From assembly GCA_031395485.1 (NCBI GenBank), contig JANNUS010000004.1:1-64000 (forward strand): DNA of 64,000 nucleotides. The letters are read 5' to 3'. The stretch is from UBA2336 sp031395485. GTDB lineage: Bacteria; Bacteroidota; Bacteroidia; Cytophagales; Cyclobacteriaceae. The notes beneath the pieces are model-generated. The model was given only the letters and a program-made list of their open reading frames with translations. It had not been told where the DNA came from and did no database searches. Made by a program: the position numbers and the translations under genes. The number at the start of each line of letters is the position of its first letter. The stretch's first letter is position 1. Below are positions 35,898 through 44,360 of the stretch, piece after piece.

Positions 35898-37070
35898 TTA
35901 GGGATACAACAAATATTTCTTCCGCATCTCTTTATACTGAGATAATTCCGGTTCCCAGCTTGCCCGAATCTGCTCTTCCATAATTCCGTTTATAATTTGT
36001 TGCCGGAGTTCTTTCGTGCCCGCCAGGTTATCGAAATAGGGTAGAAAGAATTTTTCTTTGATCGGATAGAGCTTATAATATTTAAACAAGTATGAAAGAT
36101 CAAATTTTCGTTCCGCCTTTACAGATCGTAAATTTTCACCATAGCATAATTTGTTCTCGTGCGGAGGTGTGTTGGATATCCCTTTCATACTCACCGGTGT
36201 AAACTGAAATTTCATATCGGTTAACTCCGGGTTGCCCAAAACCTGGAGCTGCATCGTTGTTCCTCTTCCTACACTAATAACCGTTTGCTCGAATAGACAG
36301 AGAGACGGATAGAGCTTAATAGCCAAATCGTTTGGAAGATTTGGAGATGGTCGCACAGGCAATGAGTATTCATCCTGATGCGCCCAATTTTTAACAGGAA
36401 TAATTGTAAGCGAACATTTCTTCCCACCTTCAAGCCATCCTTCTCCATTAATCATTTGAGCGAGTTCGCCTACAGTAAGTCCATGAACAATAGGAATTGG
36501 ATGCATGGCTAAAAAATATTTGAATTCGGGTTTCCGCACCGGGCCATCAACATAACTTCCATTCGGATTGGGACGATCAAGAATGATTATCTCCTTTCCA
36601 TTTTCCGCACACGCCTCCATTACATAATGCATGGTACTGATGTAAGTGTAAAAGCGTGCGCCAACATCTTGAATATCAAAAACCACTACATCCACATTAG
36701 CTAACTGGTCGACTGTAGGCTTTTTAGTTTTTCCGTGTAGTGAGAAAATCGGAATGCCCGTCTTCTCATCGATGCTGTCATTCACGTGCTCACCATCAGC
36801 AGCCGTTCCCCGAAAACCGTGTTCGGGGCCAAAAACGAGAACAATGGGAATTCCGCGACTTTTCAAGGAATCAACCAGATGAGTCTTATTTACGAGCGAG
36901 GTATTATTAACCACGAGAGCAACCCGCTTATTATTTAGGCTGGGAATAAGCAGGTCAAGTTGTTGTGCGCCAACCTCAACCGGAGTTTTTTCTGGTACGG
37001 TTTGATGATTCGGAGGGCTGCTACAGTACACACAGCAGAAAAGAAACATTAAAAATTTTATCTTGCTCAT
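35898..37070 (-). CDS. NamZ-like exo-beta-N-acetylmuramidase (DUF1343) lipoprotein
   Basis: The frame is open upstream to 37160, but the ATG at 37070 gives MSKIKFLMFLFCCVYC, a proper lipoprotein signal with Cys at 16, so that start is chosen (390 aa). The DUF1343 core is evident: LVVNNTSLV, VLVFGPEHGFRGTAADGE, FDIQDVGARFYTYISTMHYVMEAC, ILDRPNPNGSYVDGP and VRPSPNLPND. Characterised members (NamZ of Tannerella forsythia and Bacillus subtilis) release terminal MurNAc from peptidoglycan glycans. It should act in the periplasm in wall recycling. It opens a six-gene minus-strand run. Confidence 0.88.
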   Translation of the reverse strand: MSKIKFLMFLFCCVYCSSPPNHQTVPEKTPVEVGAQQLDLLIPSLNNKRVALVVNNTSLVNKTHLVDSLKSRGIPIVLVFGPEHGFRGTAADGEHVNDSIDEKTGIPIFSLHGKTKKPTVDQLANVDVVVFDIQDVGARFYTYISTMHYVMEACAENGKEIIILDRPNPNGSYVDGPVRKPEFKYFLAMHPIPIVHGLTVGELAQMINGEGWLEGGKKCSLTIIPVKNWAHQDEYSLPVRPSPNLPNDLAIKLYPSLCLFEQTVISVGRGTTMQLQVLGNPELTDMKFQFTPVSMKGISNTPPHENKLCYGENLRSVKAERKFDLSYLFKYYKLYPIKEKFFLPYFDNLAGTKELRQQIINGIMEEQIRASWEPELSQYKEMRKKYLLYP

Positions 37071-37092
37071 CGGATCAAAGATAAAGTGAAAG

Positions 37093-38313
37093 TTGAACCT
37101 TTCGTATTTCATATCAAAAAGAATAAGCCGAGGGCATCCGGAAGGATTTGCTTCGGCCATCTATAAGATAGCCATCGTTAGCATTGGTATTGGTTTGGGT
37201 GCTGCAATTCTCTCTTTTCTTATAATGAAGGGGTTTCAGGAGACCGTAAAGGATCGGATGTATAGTTTCAGCGGGCATCTTGTTATCACAAAATTTTCTA
37301 TGAGTAATTCCATGGAGGAAACTCCCCTCACTATAAATGTTGATCTCTACAATAATTATAAAAAACTGGGGTATGTGCGGCATATGCAAGAGTATGCTCA
37401 CAAAGCCGGGCTCGTAAAAACAGACGATGAAGTATTGGGTGTGGTAGTGAAGGGCGTAGGGAAGAGTTTTGATACGGCAACGTTTAAAAGCAATATTATT
37501 GAGGGCCGCTTCATTCACTTTCCAGATTCAGGATATTCAAATGAAATTGTACTCAGTAAAATTATAGCAGGGAAGTTAAACGCAAGTGTTGGTGACGTTA
37601 TCACGTTACATTTTTTTCAAAACCCGCCCCGTTTCAGACGGCTTACAGTAACAGGGATTTACGAAACCAATCTTTCGGAATACTTTGACGGGAAAATAAT
37701 TATAGGCGACATACGCTTAATAGCCCGCCTGAACGACTGGGCCGACAGCGTTGCGGGTGGCCTTGAAGTTTTTGTTAAGGACATTAATAAAATTGATGAT
37801 GCCGGACAGGCGATGGCCGAAATGATAGACTACGATTTAAGCATCGAGCCCGTGAGTAGTAAATACATTCAGGTTTTCGAGTGGTTAAATCTTTTAAGCC
37901 GCCAGGTAAATATTTTATTGGTCATTATTTTAACAGTGGTCTGTGTCAATATGATTTCCATTATTTTGATTTTAGTGATGGAACGAACCCAAATGATAGG
38001 GATGCTAAAAGCACTTGGGGCGAATAACAAGCTTATTCGATCGGTTTTTATCTATAATGGAATTGGGTTGATTGCAAAAGGTTTATTGTTGGGGAATGCG
38101 ATTGGCCTTGGTTTGTGTTTTATTCAATACCAGTTCAGAATTATCAAGCTAAATCCGGAAGATTATTATATGGCTTTTGTGCCCATCAGCTGGCATTGGG
38201 AAATTGTTGTGATGCTGAACCTGCTTACGTTCTTAGTTGTGACGCTTGTTTTACTTTTACCAACAGCTATCATTTCGCGTATCACCCCCATCAAGGCAAT
38301 ACGGTTTGATTGA
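37093..38313 (+). CDS. ABC transporter permease, LolC/E (FtsX) family
   Basis: A 406-aa protein starting at TTG 37093 (MNLSYFISKRISRG), the usual first residues of the Bacteroidota LolE-like group; no in-frame ATG lies nearer. Topology is one N-terminal helix (IYKIAIVSIGIGLGAAILSFLIM), a periplasmic MacB-type domain from about 55 to 265, then three helices of the FtsX domain, with the coupling segment MERTQMIGMLKALGANNKLIRSVF. Such permeases extract lipoproteins or drive periplasmic processes with a cytoplasmic ATPase, which is not encoded nearby. The start lies 22 bp from the divergent namZ start. Confidence 0.87.
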   Translation: MNLSYFISKRISRGHPEGFASAIYKIAIVSIGIGLGAAILSFLIMKGFQETVKDRMYSFSGHLVITKFSMSNSMEETPLTINVDLYNNYKKLGYVRHMQEYAHKAGLVKTDDEVLGVVVKGVGKSFDTATFKSNIIEGRFIHFPDSGYSNEIVLSKIIAGKLNASVGDVITLHFFQNPPRFRRLTVTGIYETNLSEYFDGKIIIGDIRLIARLNDWADSVAGGLEVFVKDINKIDDAGQAMAEMIDYDLSIEPVSSKYIQVFEWLNLLSRQVNILLVIILTVVCVNMISIILILVMERTQMIGMLKALGANNKLIRSVFIYNGIGLIAKGLLLGNAIGLGLCFIQYQFRIIKLNPEDYYMAFVPISWHWEIVVMLNLLTFLVVTLVLLLPTAIISRITPIKAIRFD

Positions 38314-38340
38314 TTAATTAATCCTGTTAGCCCCTCAACC

Positions 38341-38395
38341 CTGTCCTCGTGCATCGGACCCCTCTCCCTTGGGAGAGGGGAATGGGTAAGGGATA
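38341..38395. repeat. GC-rich hairpin repeat between convergent genes
   Basis: A perfect 10-bp stem (CCCCTCTCCC at 38359-38368 with GGGAGAGGGG at 38371-38380) closes on TT and is followed by AATGGGTAAGGG. Sequences of this kind recur in intergenic spaces of many genomes. No T-run follows on either strand, so classical termination is doubtful, although the structure would form in RNA from both convergent genes. Confidence 0.6.
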
Positions 38396-38418
38396 CAATC
38401 AATCTTGATTCAGACAAT

Positions 38419-40164
38419 TTAAATTCTTACCTGATACGTATACAGTTCAAAGTAACGCCCCTTCTTCTCAATCAATTCATCGTGTTTACCACGTTCGGCT
38501 ATTTCTCCGTGTTCAACAACTAAAATCTGATCGGCCTGGCGGATGGTACTAAGTCGGTGGGCAATAACGAAAGTAGTTCTACCCTTGAGTAATTGTTTCA
38601 AACTTTCCTGAATTAGCGATTCACTTTCGGTGTCCAAACTGGAGGTGGCCTCATCTAAAATCAAAATCCTGGGATTAGCCAATATCGCGCGGGCAATTGT
38701 TACGCGCTGACGCTGCCCTCCCGAAAGTTTTATTCCACGCTCACCAATAACCGTGTCCAGGCCTTTTTCAAATTTCGTACTGAATTCAGAAACGTATGCT
38801 CCAGCAATGGCAGCTTGTAATTCGTGTTCAGTAGCTTCAGGCTTGGCGAATAAAATATTGTCGCGAATGGTACCATCAAATAGAAAATCATCTTGTAATA
38901 CTACACCTAACTGACTGCGGTAGCTTTCTAACGATACCTTTGACAAGTCGTTGCCATCAATGGTGATGGTACCAGATTGCTGAACAAGAAAAGACGCAGC
39001 CAACCCTGCAATGGTAGACTTCCCTGAACCTGATGTGCCAACAAGCGCAGTTACCGATCCGGCCGGAGCCGAAAAACTCACCGTCTTCAATACTTCTTTG
39101 CCTTCATCATACGCGAACGAAACATCTTTAAATTCCATATCACCTTTAATGGTTCCAATCTTCACGGTGCGAATAGCTTCATCATCTTCCACGCCCATAT
39201 TCATTAATTCTTCTGTTCGATCTAATCCAGCGAAGGCCTCCGTTAACTGGCTTCCAATATTGCTCATTTGAAAGATTGGGGCAATTAGAAATCCAAGGAA
39301 GAAAACAAACTGGGTTAACTCTCCGGGCGTTAATGTTTTCTCTGTTAACATATACCCGCCAATACCGATGATTCCGATTAACGCGACACCAAACAGAAAA
39401 CTGCCCGTGCTGGTAACGAAGCTGGTAGTGGTTAAGCTGCTTTTAACATTTTGAAAAATCCGCTCCACGCCTTTTTCAAAAACAAGTGATTCCTGTTTAG
39501 CCGCGTTGAAACCCTTAATTACCCGAACACCACCAAATGTTTGTGTAAGTCTGCCCGTAACTTCTGCAGTGATTTCTCCACGCTCCCGGAAAATCGGGCG
39601 TATTTTACCAAAGGCCTTCATCGATATAACGCCAAAAAGTGAAAGAGGCAACAATGTGAATAGTGTCAACTCCCAGCTTATACTGATCAGAAAGAATAGA
39701 CAAATAACGGCTGTAAGGATACCGCCTACCAATTGCACGAGGCCTGTCCCCACCAAGTTGCGTACACCTTCCACATCATTCATTACACGGCTTACCAGTT
39801 TACCGGTTTGCTGATTATCAAAAAAACGAGTGGGCAACCGGAGCAAATGCTTTTGAACATTGGCGCGCAAAACCGAAATTAGGTGCTGGGCCTCTACACT
39901 CAAGAGCATTGTAAGGGAATAGGATACAATAGCGGAAATTAAAATAGAAGCAGAAACTCCTACCAGAATCAATTTCAGGTTCGACATGTCGCCTTTACCA
40001 ATGATGTCGTCAATAATGGGCTTGACAGAATACGGCAGTATAACAGCCGATATGCGGCTAATAATAATCAGTATAAATCCAAACAAAAGCGTTTTACGCC
40101 TAGGCCAGATAATGGTTTTAAACACCTTGGCAATTGATACTTTTGGTTTCTTTTTCTTCTCCAT
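38419..40164 (-). CDS. ABC exporter, MsbA-like (fused membrane and ATPase domains)
   Basis: A 581-aa half-transporter. Six membrane helices lie in residues 1-320, with the type IV exporter loop KSLVSRVMNDVEGVRNLVGTG-like segment (GKLVSRVMNDVEGVRN). The ATPase follows with Walker A GTSGSGKST at about residue 376, Q-loop VLQDDFLFDGTIRDN, signature LSGGQRQR, Walker B ILILDEATSSLD and the H-loop IAHRLST. It works as a homodimer exporting lipid, lipid A core or a hydrophobic drug. It lacks a peptidase domain. Named MsbA only by similarity of architecture. Confidence 0.9.
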   Translation of the reverse strand: MEKKKKPKVSIAKVFKTIIWPRRKTLLFGFILIIISRISAVILPYSVKPIIDDIIGKGDMSNLKLILVGVSASILISAIVSYSLTMLLSVEAQHLISVLRANVQKHLLRLPTRFFDNQQTGKLVSRVMNDVEGVRNLVGTGLVQLVGGILTAVICLFFLISISWELTLFTLLPLSLFGVISMKAFGKIRPIFRERGEITAEVTGRLTQTFGGVRVIKGFNAAKQESLVFEKGVERIFQNVKSSLTTTSFVTSTGSFLFGVALIGIIGIGGYMLTEKTLTPGELTQFVFFLGFLIAPIFQMSNIGSQLTEAFAGLDRTEELMNMGVEDDEAIRTVKIGTIKGDMEFKDVSFAYDEGKEVLKTVSFSAPAGSVTALVGTSGSGKSTIAGLAASFLVQQSGTITIDGNDLSKVSLESYRSQLGVVLQDDFLFDGTIRDNILFAKPEATEHELQAAIAGAYVSEFSTKFEKGLDTVIGERGIKLSGGQRQRVTIARAILANPRILILDEATSSLDTESESLIQESLKQLLKGRTTFVIAHRLSTIRQADQILVVEHGEIAERGKHDELIEKKGRYFELYTYQVRI

Positions 40165-40286
40165 GATTTGGGATGCGTTTTAAATAGGAATGCAAATAAA
40201 GGAATTAGATTATTGATTGAGACGGATAGTGTAAAGAAAAATTGTAAGACTTCAGCCTTAATCTGTAAATAGTAGCAAACAGTGGT

Positions 40287-40440
40287 TAGGCAATTAAAGT
40301 TGCAGTAGGCAATTGAAATCTGCTACGGCATGGCGAGTTGAAGGGTGGTGTGTGGTGGCGCGAAGCGATCCAGTGGCTACAGCGTGCGCACTTTATCCCG
40401 ATAGCTATCGGGACGGGATTACCAGCCCGGATTATCCGGT
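40287..40440. repeat. Palindrome-bearing intergenic repeat region
   Basis: The 319-bp gap 40165-40483 holds no gene I can support. It contains a direct repeat TAGGCAATT (40287-40295, 40306-40314), the perfect 18-bp palindrome TCCCGATAGCTATCGGGA (40396-40413) and a second palindrome CCGGATTATCCGG (40427-40439). The segment 40330-40445 is visibly more GC-rich than the neighbouring sequence, as expected for an inserted repeat. Confidence 0.6.
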
Positions 40441-40483
40441 CGGACGAGCTTCATCACTCCTCGATCATTCCTTACCTTCGTAT

Positions 40484-41131
40484 TCAGTTGGATACCTTTT
40501 GTCCAATAATAACCGTATTTGTTCCTTCTACTAAGTTATGCTCTTTAAGTAGAAAGGAATTTTTAATGAACCCTATAACATTGGCCAGAGAATCGTTTTC
40601 TGGTTTAGAAACAGAAGCATTGAAAATTACATATCCGTTTTCTGGTATTAGACGAATAATATTTTTCCAAAACAAATTGGAATAAAATATATCAGGTACG
40701 TTGTTATCAATAAAAAGGTCAACAATGATCAGGTCAAATTTTCCCTGTGATTGCTGCACGTATTGAGCTGCATCCATATGTGAGATTTCCAGGTTTTTGT
40801 TGGGTTTAATATTAAATTCCTGTTGCGCCAAATCAATCACCACTTTATCAATTTCAACGGCCGTTATTTTATGCGAAAAATTAAAATCATTTCGAAGGGT
40901 TTTGATAACGCTGCCACCTCCAAGCCCAAGTAATAAAACATTTGTTATTTTTTGCGTATTGATTTGCGTTAACCCAAATTTCAAAATCCTTTGTAATGAT
41001 CCGTATGAGTAATTGCTGTTTCTGCTATCCAGAAGTTTTTTGCCATTGATCCATGTAAGTTCCACTACACCATTATACTCGGATTGTATTTTTTGGGTGA
41101 TGGGGAGAATGTAACTTAATAGGCTTTTCAT
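40484..41131 (-). CDS. Spermidine-synthase-like protein
   Basis: A 215-aa protein from the ATG at 41131 (MKSLLSYIL). It has the Rossmann-type methyltransferase/aminopropyltransferase motif NVLLLGLGGGSVIKTLR, acidic ITAVEIDKVVIDLAQQ, and DLIIVDLFIDNNVPDIFYSNLFW. The SAM/decarboxy-SAM-binding core is clear. The catalytic Asp motif of true SpeE enzymes (D-S-[ST]-D-P) is here D-L-F-I-D, and the N-terminal substrate domain is short. So it may be an aminopropyltransferase relative or a methyltransferase. It lies 38 bp after the glycosyltransferase gene, and 3 kb from the arginine decarboxylase gene. Confidence 0.75.
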   Translation of the reverse strand: MKSLLSYILPITQKIQSEYNGVVELTWINGKKLLDSRNSNYSYGSLQRILKFGLTQINTQKITNVLLLGLGGGSVIKTLRNDFNFSHKITAVEIDKVVIDLAQQEFNIKPNKNLEISHMDAAQYVQQSQGKFDLIIVDLFIDNNVPDIFYSNLFWKNIIRLIPENGYVIFNASVSKPENDSLANVIGFIKNSFLLKEHNLVEGTNTVIIGQKVSN

Positions 41132-41169
41132 GAAAACGGCAACACGCATTAGCAAAGTAAATTACTTTT

Positions 41170-41922
41170 TCACGCGGCAGAAGCCGGTACATACTTCTTA
41201 AACCAACTCTGTATCGTCATTTGTAAAACGCCAAAGAATGCCTCTTTAAAAATACCAGCAGAGAGTTTAGATTGACCGCGAACACGCTCGGTAAAAATGA
41301 TCGGAACTTCCTGCAAGTTGAATCCGTATTTCCAGGCTAAAAATTTCATTTCAATTTGAAACGCGTAGCCCACGAATTGTACCTGCTCAAGCGGAATTGT
41401 CTTCAATACTTTTTTATGATAGCAAACAAAACCTGCCGTGGTATCGCGGATGGTCATCCCCGTAATAATGCGAACGTACCAGCTGGCGAAATACGATAGC
41501 AGCACGCGCCCCATCGGCCAGTTTACTACGTTTACACCGGTGGCGTAGCGTGATCCAATCGAGACATCGCATTTCTCATCCAAACATTTTTTGCGAAGGT
41601 TAATAAGGTCGTTGGGATTATGTGAAAAATCAGCATCCATCTCCATGATGTATTCATAACCTTTATCCAATGCATATTGAAATCCAGCAAGGTAGGCCGT
41701 GCCTAAACCTTGTTTACCAGCACGTTTTAATAAATGCAAGCGGGTAGAGGTTGTATTGTATTTTGATTGAAGTGACGCTACGATATCGTGAGTTCCATCC
41801 GGTGAGTTATCATCTACAATGAGTATATCAAAAGGCTGCGTCAAGGAAAATACAGCCTCAATAATGGCTTCTATATTTTCCTTTTCATTATACGTAGGAA
41901 TAATGACAATGGAGTCGTTCAC
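41170..41922 (-). CDS. Polyprenol-phosphate mannose synthase-like glycosyltransferase (GT2)
   Basis: A 250-aa GT-A-fold enzyme: IVIIPTYNEKENIEAII, LIVDDNSPDGTHDIV, KQGLGTAYLAGFQYAL and the metal-binding DAD in MEMDADFSHNP. Later SIGSRYATG, RDTTAGFVCYHKKVL and FTERVRGQSKLS are hallmarks of the DPM1 group. It transfers a sugar from GDP- or UDP-sugar to a polyprenol phosphate at the inner face of the membrane. There are no C-terminal membrane helices, as in the soluble DPM1 type. Likely co-transcribed with the spermidine-synthase-like gene. Confidence 0.9.
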   Translation of the reverse strand: MNDSIVIIPTYNEKENIEAIIEAVFSLTQPFDILIVDDNSPDGTHDIVASLQSKYNTTSTRLHLLKRAGKQGLGTAYLAGFQYALDKGYEYIMEMDADFSHNPNDLINLRKKCLDEKCDVSIGSRYATGVNVVNWPMGRVLLSYFASWYVRIITGMTIRDTTAGFVCYHKKVLKTIPLEQVQFVGYAFQIEMKFLAWKYGFNLQEVPIIFTERVRGQSKLSAGIFKEAFFGVLQMTIQSWFKKYVPASAA

Positions 41923-42002
41923 GGCTCGGGGTTAAGTAGCAAATCTATAGAAAAGAGATCTTTCTACCTACGAAGTGACGGGCTCTCTGAGACTTGAAAC
42001 TT

Positions 42003-44129
42003 TTAAACTGCCTCCACTTCCTGCAACTCTTTCGAAAGCTTATGTTGTATTTCTGAAGGAACCTGCGTGTATTCGGCAAAGCGTTGTGTAAAACGCGCCC
42101 GCCCTTGTGACATCGAGCGCAGTGTGGTAGAATACTTATCTAATTCAGCCAGTGGTGTTTTAGCTTTAATGACTTGGTAATTTCCTTTGGCATCAATGCC
42201 CATGATCAAGGATCTACGGGTTTGCAAATCGCCCATAACATCGCCCATGATTTCTTCGGGTAACATAATCTCCAAATCATAAATAGGTTCAAGCAGTGTT
42301 GGCTCAGCTTTCATAAACGCTTCTTTAAAGGCCATCATGCCGGCAATTTTAAACGAGATATCGTTTGAGTCTACCGCGTGCATTTTCCCATCATACACCA
42401 TCACGCGTACATCACGCACGTAAGAACCCGTAATCGGACCTTCTTCCATTTTTTCCATCACCCCTTTTAATATAGAGGGAATGAAACGCGTATCAATCAC
42501 ACCGCCTACGATGCAATTATAAAATACCAGTTTTCCGCCCCACGCTAAATCGATGACTTCTTTTCCGCGTATAGGAAATTCTTTGGGTTCGGGCATGCCC
42601 TCGTAATAGGGTTCAACTTTCATATGCACTTCCCCAAACTGTCCGGCACCGCCTGACTGTTTTTTATGACGATAAATCGAAGCTGATGGTTTACGAATCG
42701 TTTCTCGGTAGGAGATGCGTGGAGATTTGTATTCGGCATGAAGTTTATAAAGCTGCTCCAGAAACCATTTGCAAACGGCCAGGTGCATTTCGCCTTGCCC
42801 TGAAATAATAAGTTGTCTGAGTTCGTGAGAATAGCCAACCTCCAGGGTAGGATCTTCCTGGTGAATTTTATTTAACACCTCACCAATTTTTTCATCATCA
42901 TTTTTACTGAGCGCTACAATAGCGGTTCGGATGCGTGGCTCCGGATATTCAATTGGGTTGATCGTTATATCATAGCCTTTCGCGTGAAGTGTTTGATTGG
43001 TATAGGTATCTTTTAATTTTAACGTGGCTCCAATATCTCCCGCTACTAATTTATCTACCGGGTTGCGTGTTTTTCCATCCATAATAAAGAGCTGATGGAT
43101 CCGTTCTGTCGCGCCCGTCTGGCTATTGATCAACTCTGAGTTTGTAGTCACCTCACCTGAGATCACTTTAAAGAAGGAGAGCTTACCAAGATTTGGTTCA
43201 AGATGTGTTTTAAAGATAAACAGTACCGCTGGTTTTGCTGAGTCGAACGGAACTTCCTTTCCATCGGTAGTCGTTTCGGGTTTTGCTTCAAGGGGAGATG
43301 GAGCAACATTATCAATGAAGCCCATCATACGACCGCTGCCCATATTTTTTTTAGCCGACATGCAGAATACCGGAAATACATCGTGATGAATCATACCCTG
43401 TTTTAAGCCTGCGCGCATTTCATCTTCATCCAGTGTTCCTTGCTCAAAATACTTCTCCATTAGTTTTTCATCATTCTCCGCAGCTTTCTCCACTAACTCA
43501 TTATGCAGTTGGTTTGCTTTCTCTTTTTCAGATTGGGGTATAGGAAGTTTCTCCGGCTTACCACCGCCAGTGGGGAATTTATACATCACCATTTTTAACA
43601 AGTCAATGATGCAATTGAAACTTTCGCCCTGCGTTATGGGATACTGCATTTGTGTGACAGAACTTCCGAAAGTACTTTTTAGTGATTCCAGCGATTCATC
43701 AAAATTAGATTTCGGATGATCGATCTGGTTGATGGCAAAAATGGTAGGCTTTTGAAATTGATCGATATAGTTCCAGATTAATTCGGTGCCCACTTCAACA
43801 CCATGTTGCGCATTAATTACTATTACGCACGTGTCCGCTACTCGTACGGATGAAATCATTTCACCAACAAAATCGTCAAACCCCGGTGTGTCTATAATAT
43901 TGATTTTGTAATCTCGCCATTCGGTATGCATAACTGTAGCAAAAATGGAGTTGCCACGCTCTTGCTCTATTTCGTGATAATCCGATACTGTATTTTTTCC
44001 TTCAATGGTGCCTCTGCGATGCGTAATGCCTGCTTCAAAAATCATGTCTTCGGCAAGGAGCGTCTTGCCGCTTTTCGGGGCTCCCAACAGTACAATGTTT
44101 TTCAGGTGTTTTTCATCATAGACTTTCAT
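42003..44129 (-). CDS. Elongation factor G paralogue with altered GTPase motifs
   Basis: A 708-aa protein with the full EF-G domain order. The G domain carries P-loop GAPKSGKT (16-23). Domains II to V are shown by QEDPTLEV-like and RISYRETIRKPS segments, VVDVRVMVYDGKMHAVDS-like region and the C-terminal LPEEIMGDVMGDLQTRRSLIMG. The switch I RGITI is RGNSI, the PGH catalytic His is Phe84 in DTPGFDDF, and NKxD is N-Q-I-D at 134-137. These are sites where canonical EF-G is nearly invariant. A GTPase-deficient EF-G paralogue (EF-G2) has been described in Bacteroides, and this looks like the same class. It is the first of its minus-strand group; a housekeeping fusA should lie elsewhere. Confidence 0.88.
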   Translation of the reverse strand: MKVYDEKHLKNIVLLGAPKSGKTLLAEDMIFEAGITHRRGTIEGKNTVSDYHEIEQERGNSIFATVMHTEWRDYKINIIDTPGFDDFVGEMISSVRVADTCVIVINAQHGVEVGTELIWNYIDQFQKPTIFAINQIDHPKSNFDESLESLKSTFGSSVTQMQYPITQGESFNCIIDLLKMVMYKFPTGGGKPEKLPIPQSEKEKANQLHNELVEKAAENDEKLMEKYFEQGTLDEDEMRAGLKQGMIHHDVFPVFCMSAKKNMGSGRMMGFIDNVAPSPLEAKPETTTDGKEVPFDSAKPAVLFIFKTHLEPNLGKLSFFKVISGEVTTNSELINSQTGATERIHQLFIMDGKTRNPVDKLVAGDIGATLKLKDTYTNQTLHAKGYDITINPIEYPEPRIRTAIVALSKNDDEKIGEVLNKIHQEDPTLEVGYSHELRQLIISGQGEMHLAVCKWFLEQLYKLHAEYKSPRISYRETIRKPSASIYRHKKQSGGAGQFGEVHMKVEPYYEGMPEPKEFPIRGKEVIDLAWGGKLVFYNCIVGGVIDTRFIPSILKGVMEKMEEGPITGSYVRDVRVMVYDGKMHAVDSNDISFKIAGMMAFKEAFMKAEPTLLEPIYDLEIMLPEEIMGDVMGDLQTRRSLIMGIDAKGNYQVIKAKTPLAELDKYSTTLRSMSQGRARFTQRFAEYTQVPSEIQHKLSKELQEVEAV

Positions 44130-44360
44130 AGGGTGTAATGGGTTGTGCCATCATATGAAGTACACAAGCGGATTGATGCTGAAGCTTTGAAAGTGCATCG
44201 GAAGGGCATTTCATAGGCGAGCGGTTAGAGATGAATCGAAAAGACCTACCGGCCGGATTGGGCAGAAAGGGGAAATGAATATACCCTAAAAATTAGAGAA
44301 AGGGCAAGGATAAATTAAGATTTTATTCCTTAGTTTCAGTTTGTATCGAGAGTTGGTACT

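Noticed and set aside
40313..40685. Open frames of 73 and 115 codons on the plus strand around the repeat region
   Set aside because: They run over the palindromic repeat and into the antisense of the spermidine-synthase-like gene; no family resemblance or ribosome-binding site.
44130..44360. Possible RNA gene in the 231-bp gap between arginine decarboxylase and the EF-G paralogue
   Set aside because: No cloverleaf, strong hairpin or conserved RNA motif could be found by eye; I see nothing supportable in it.
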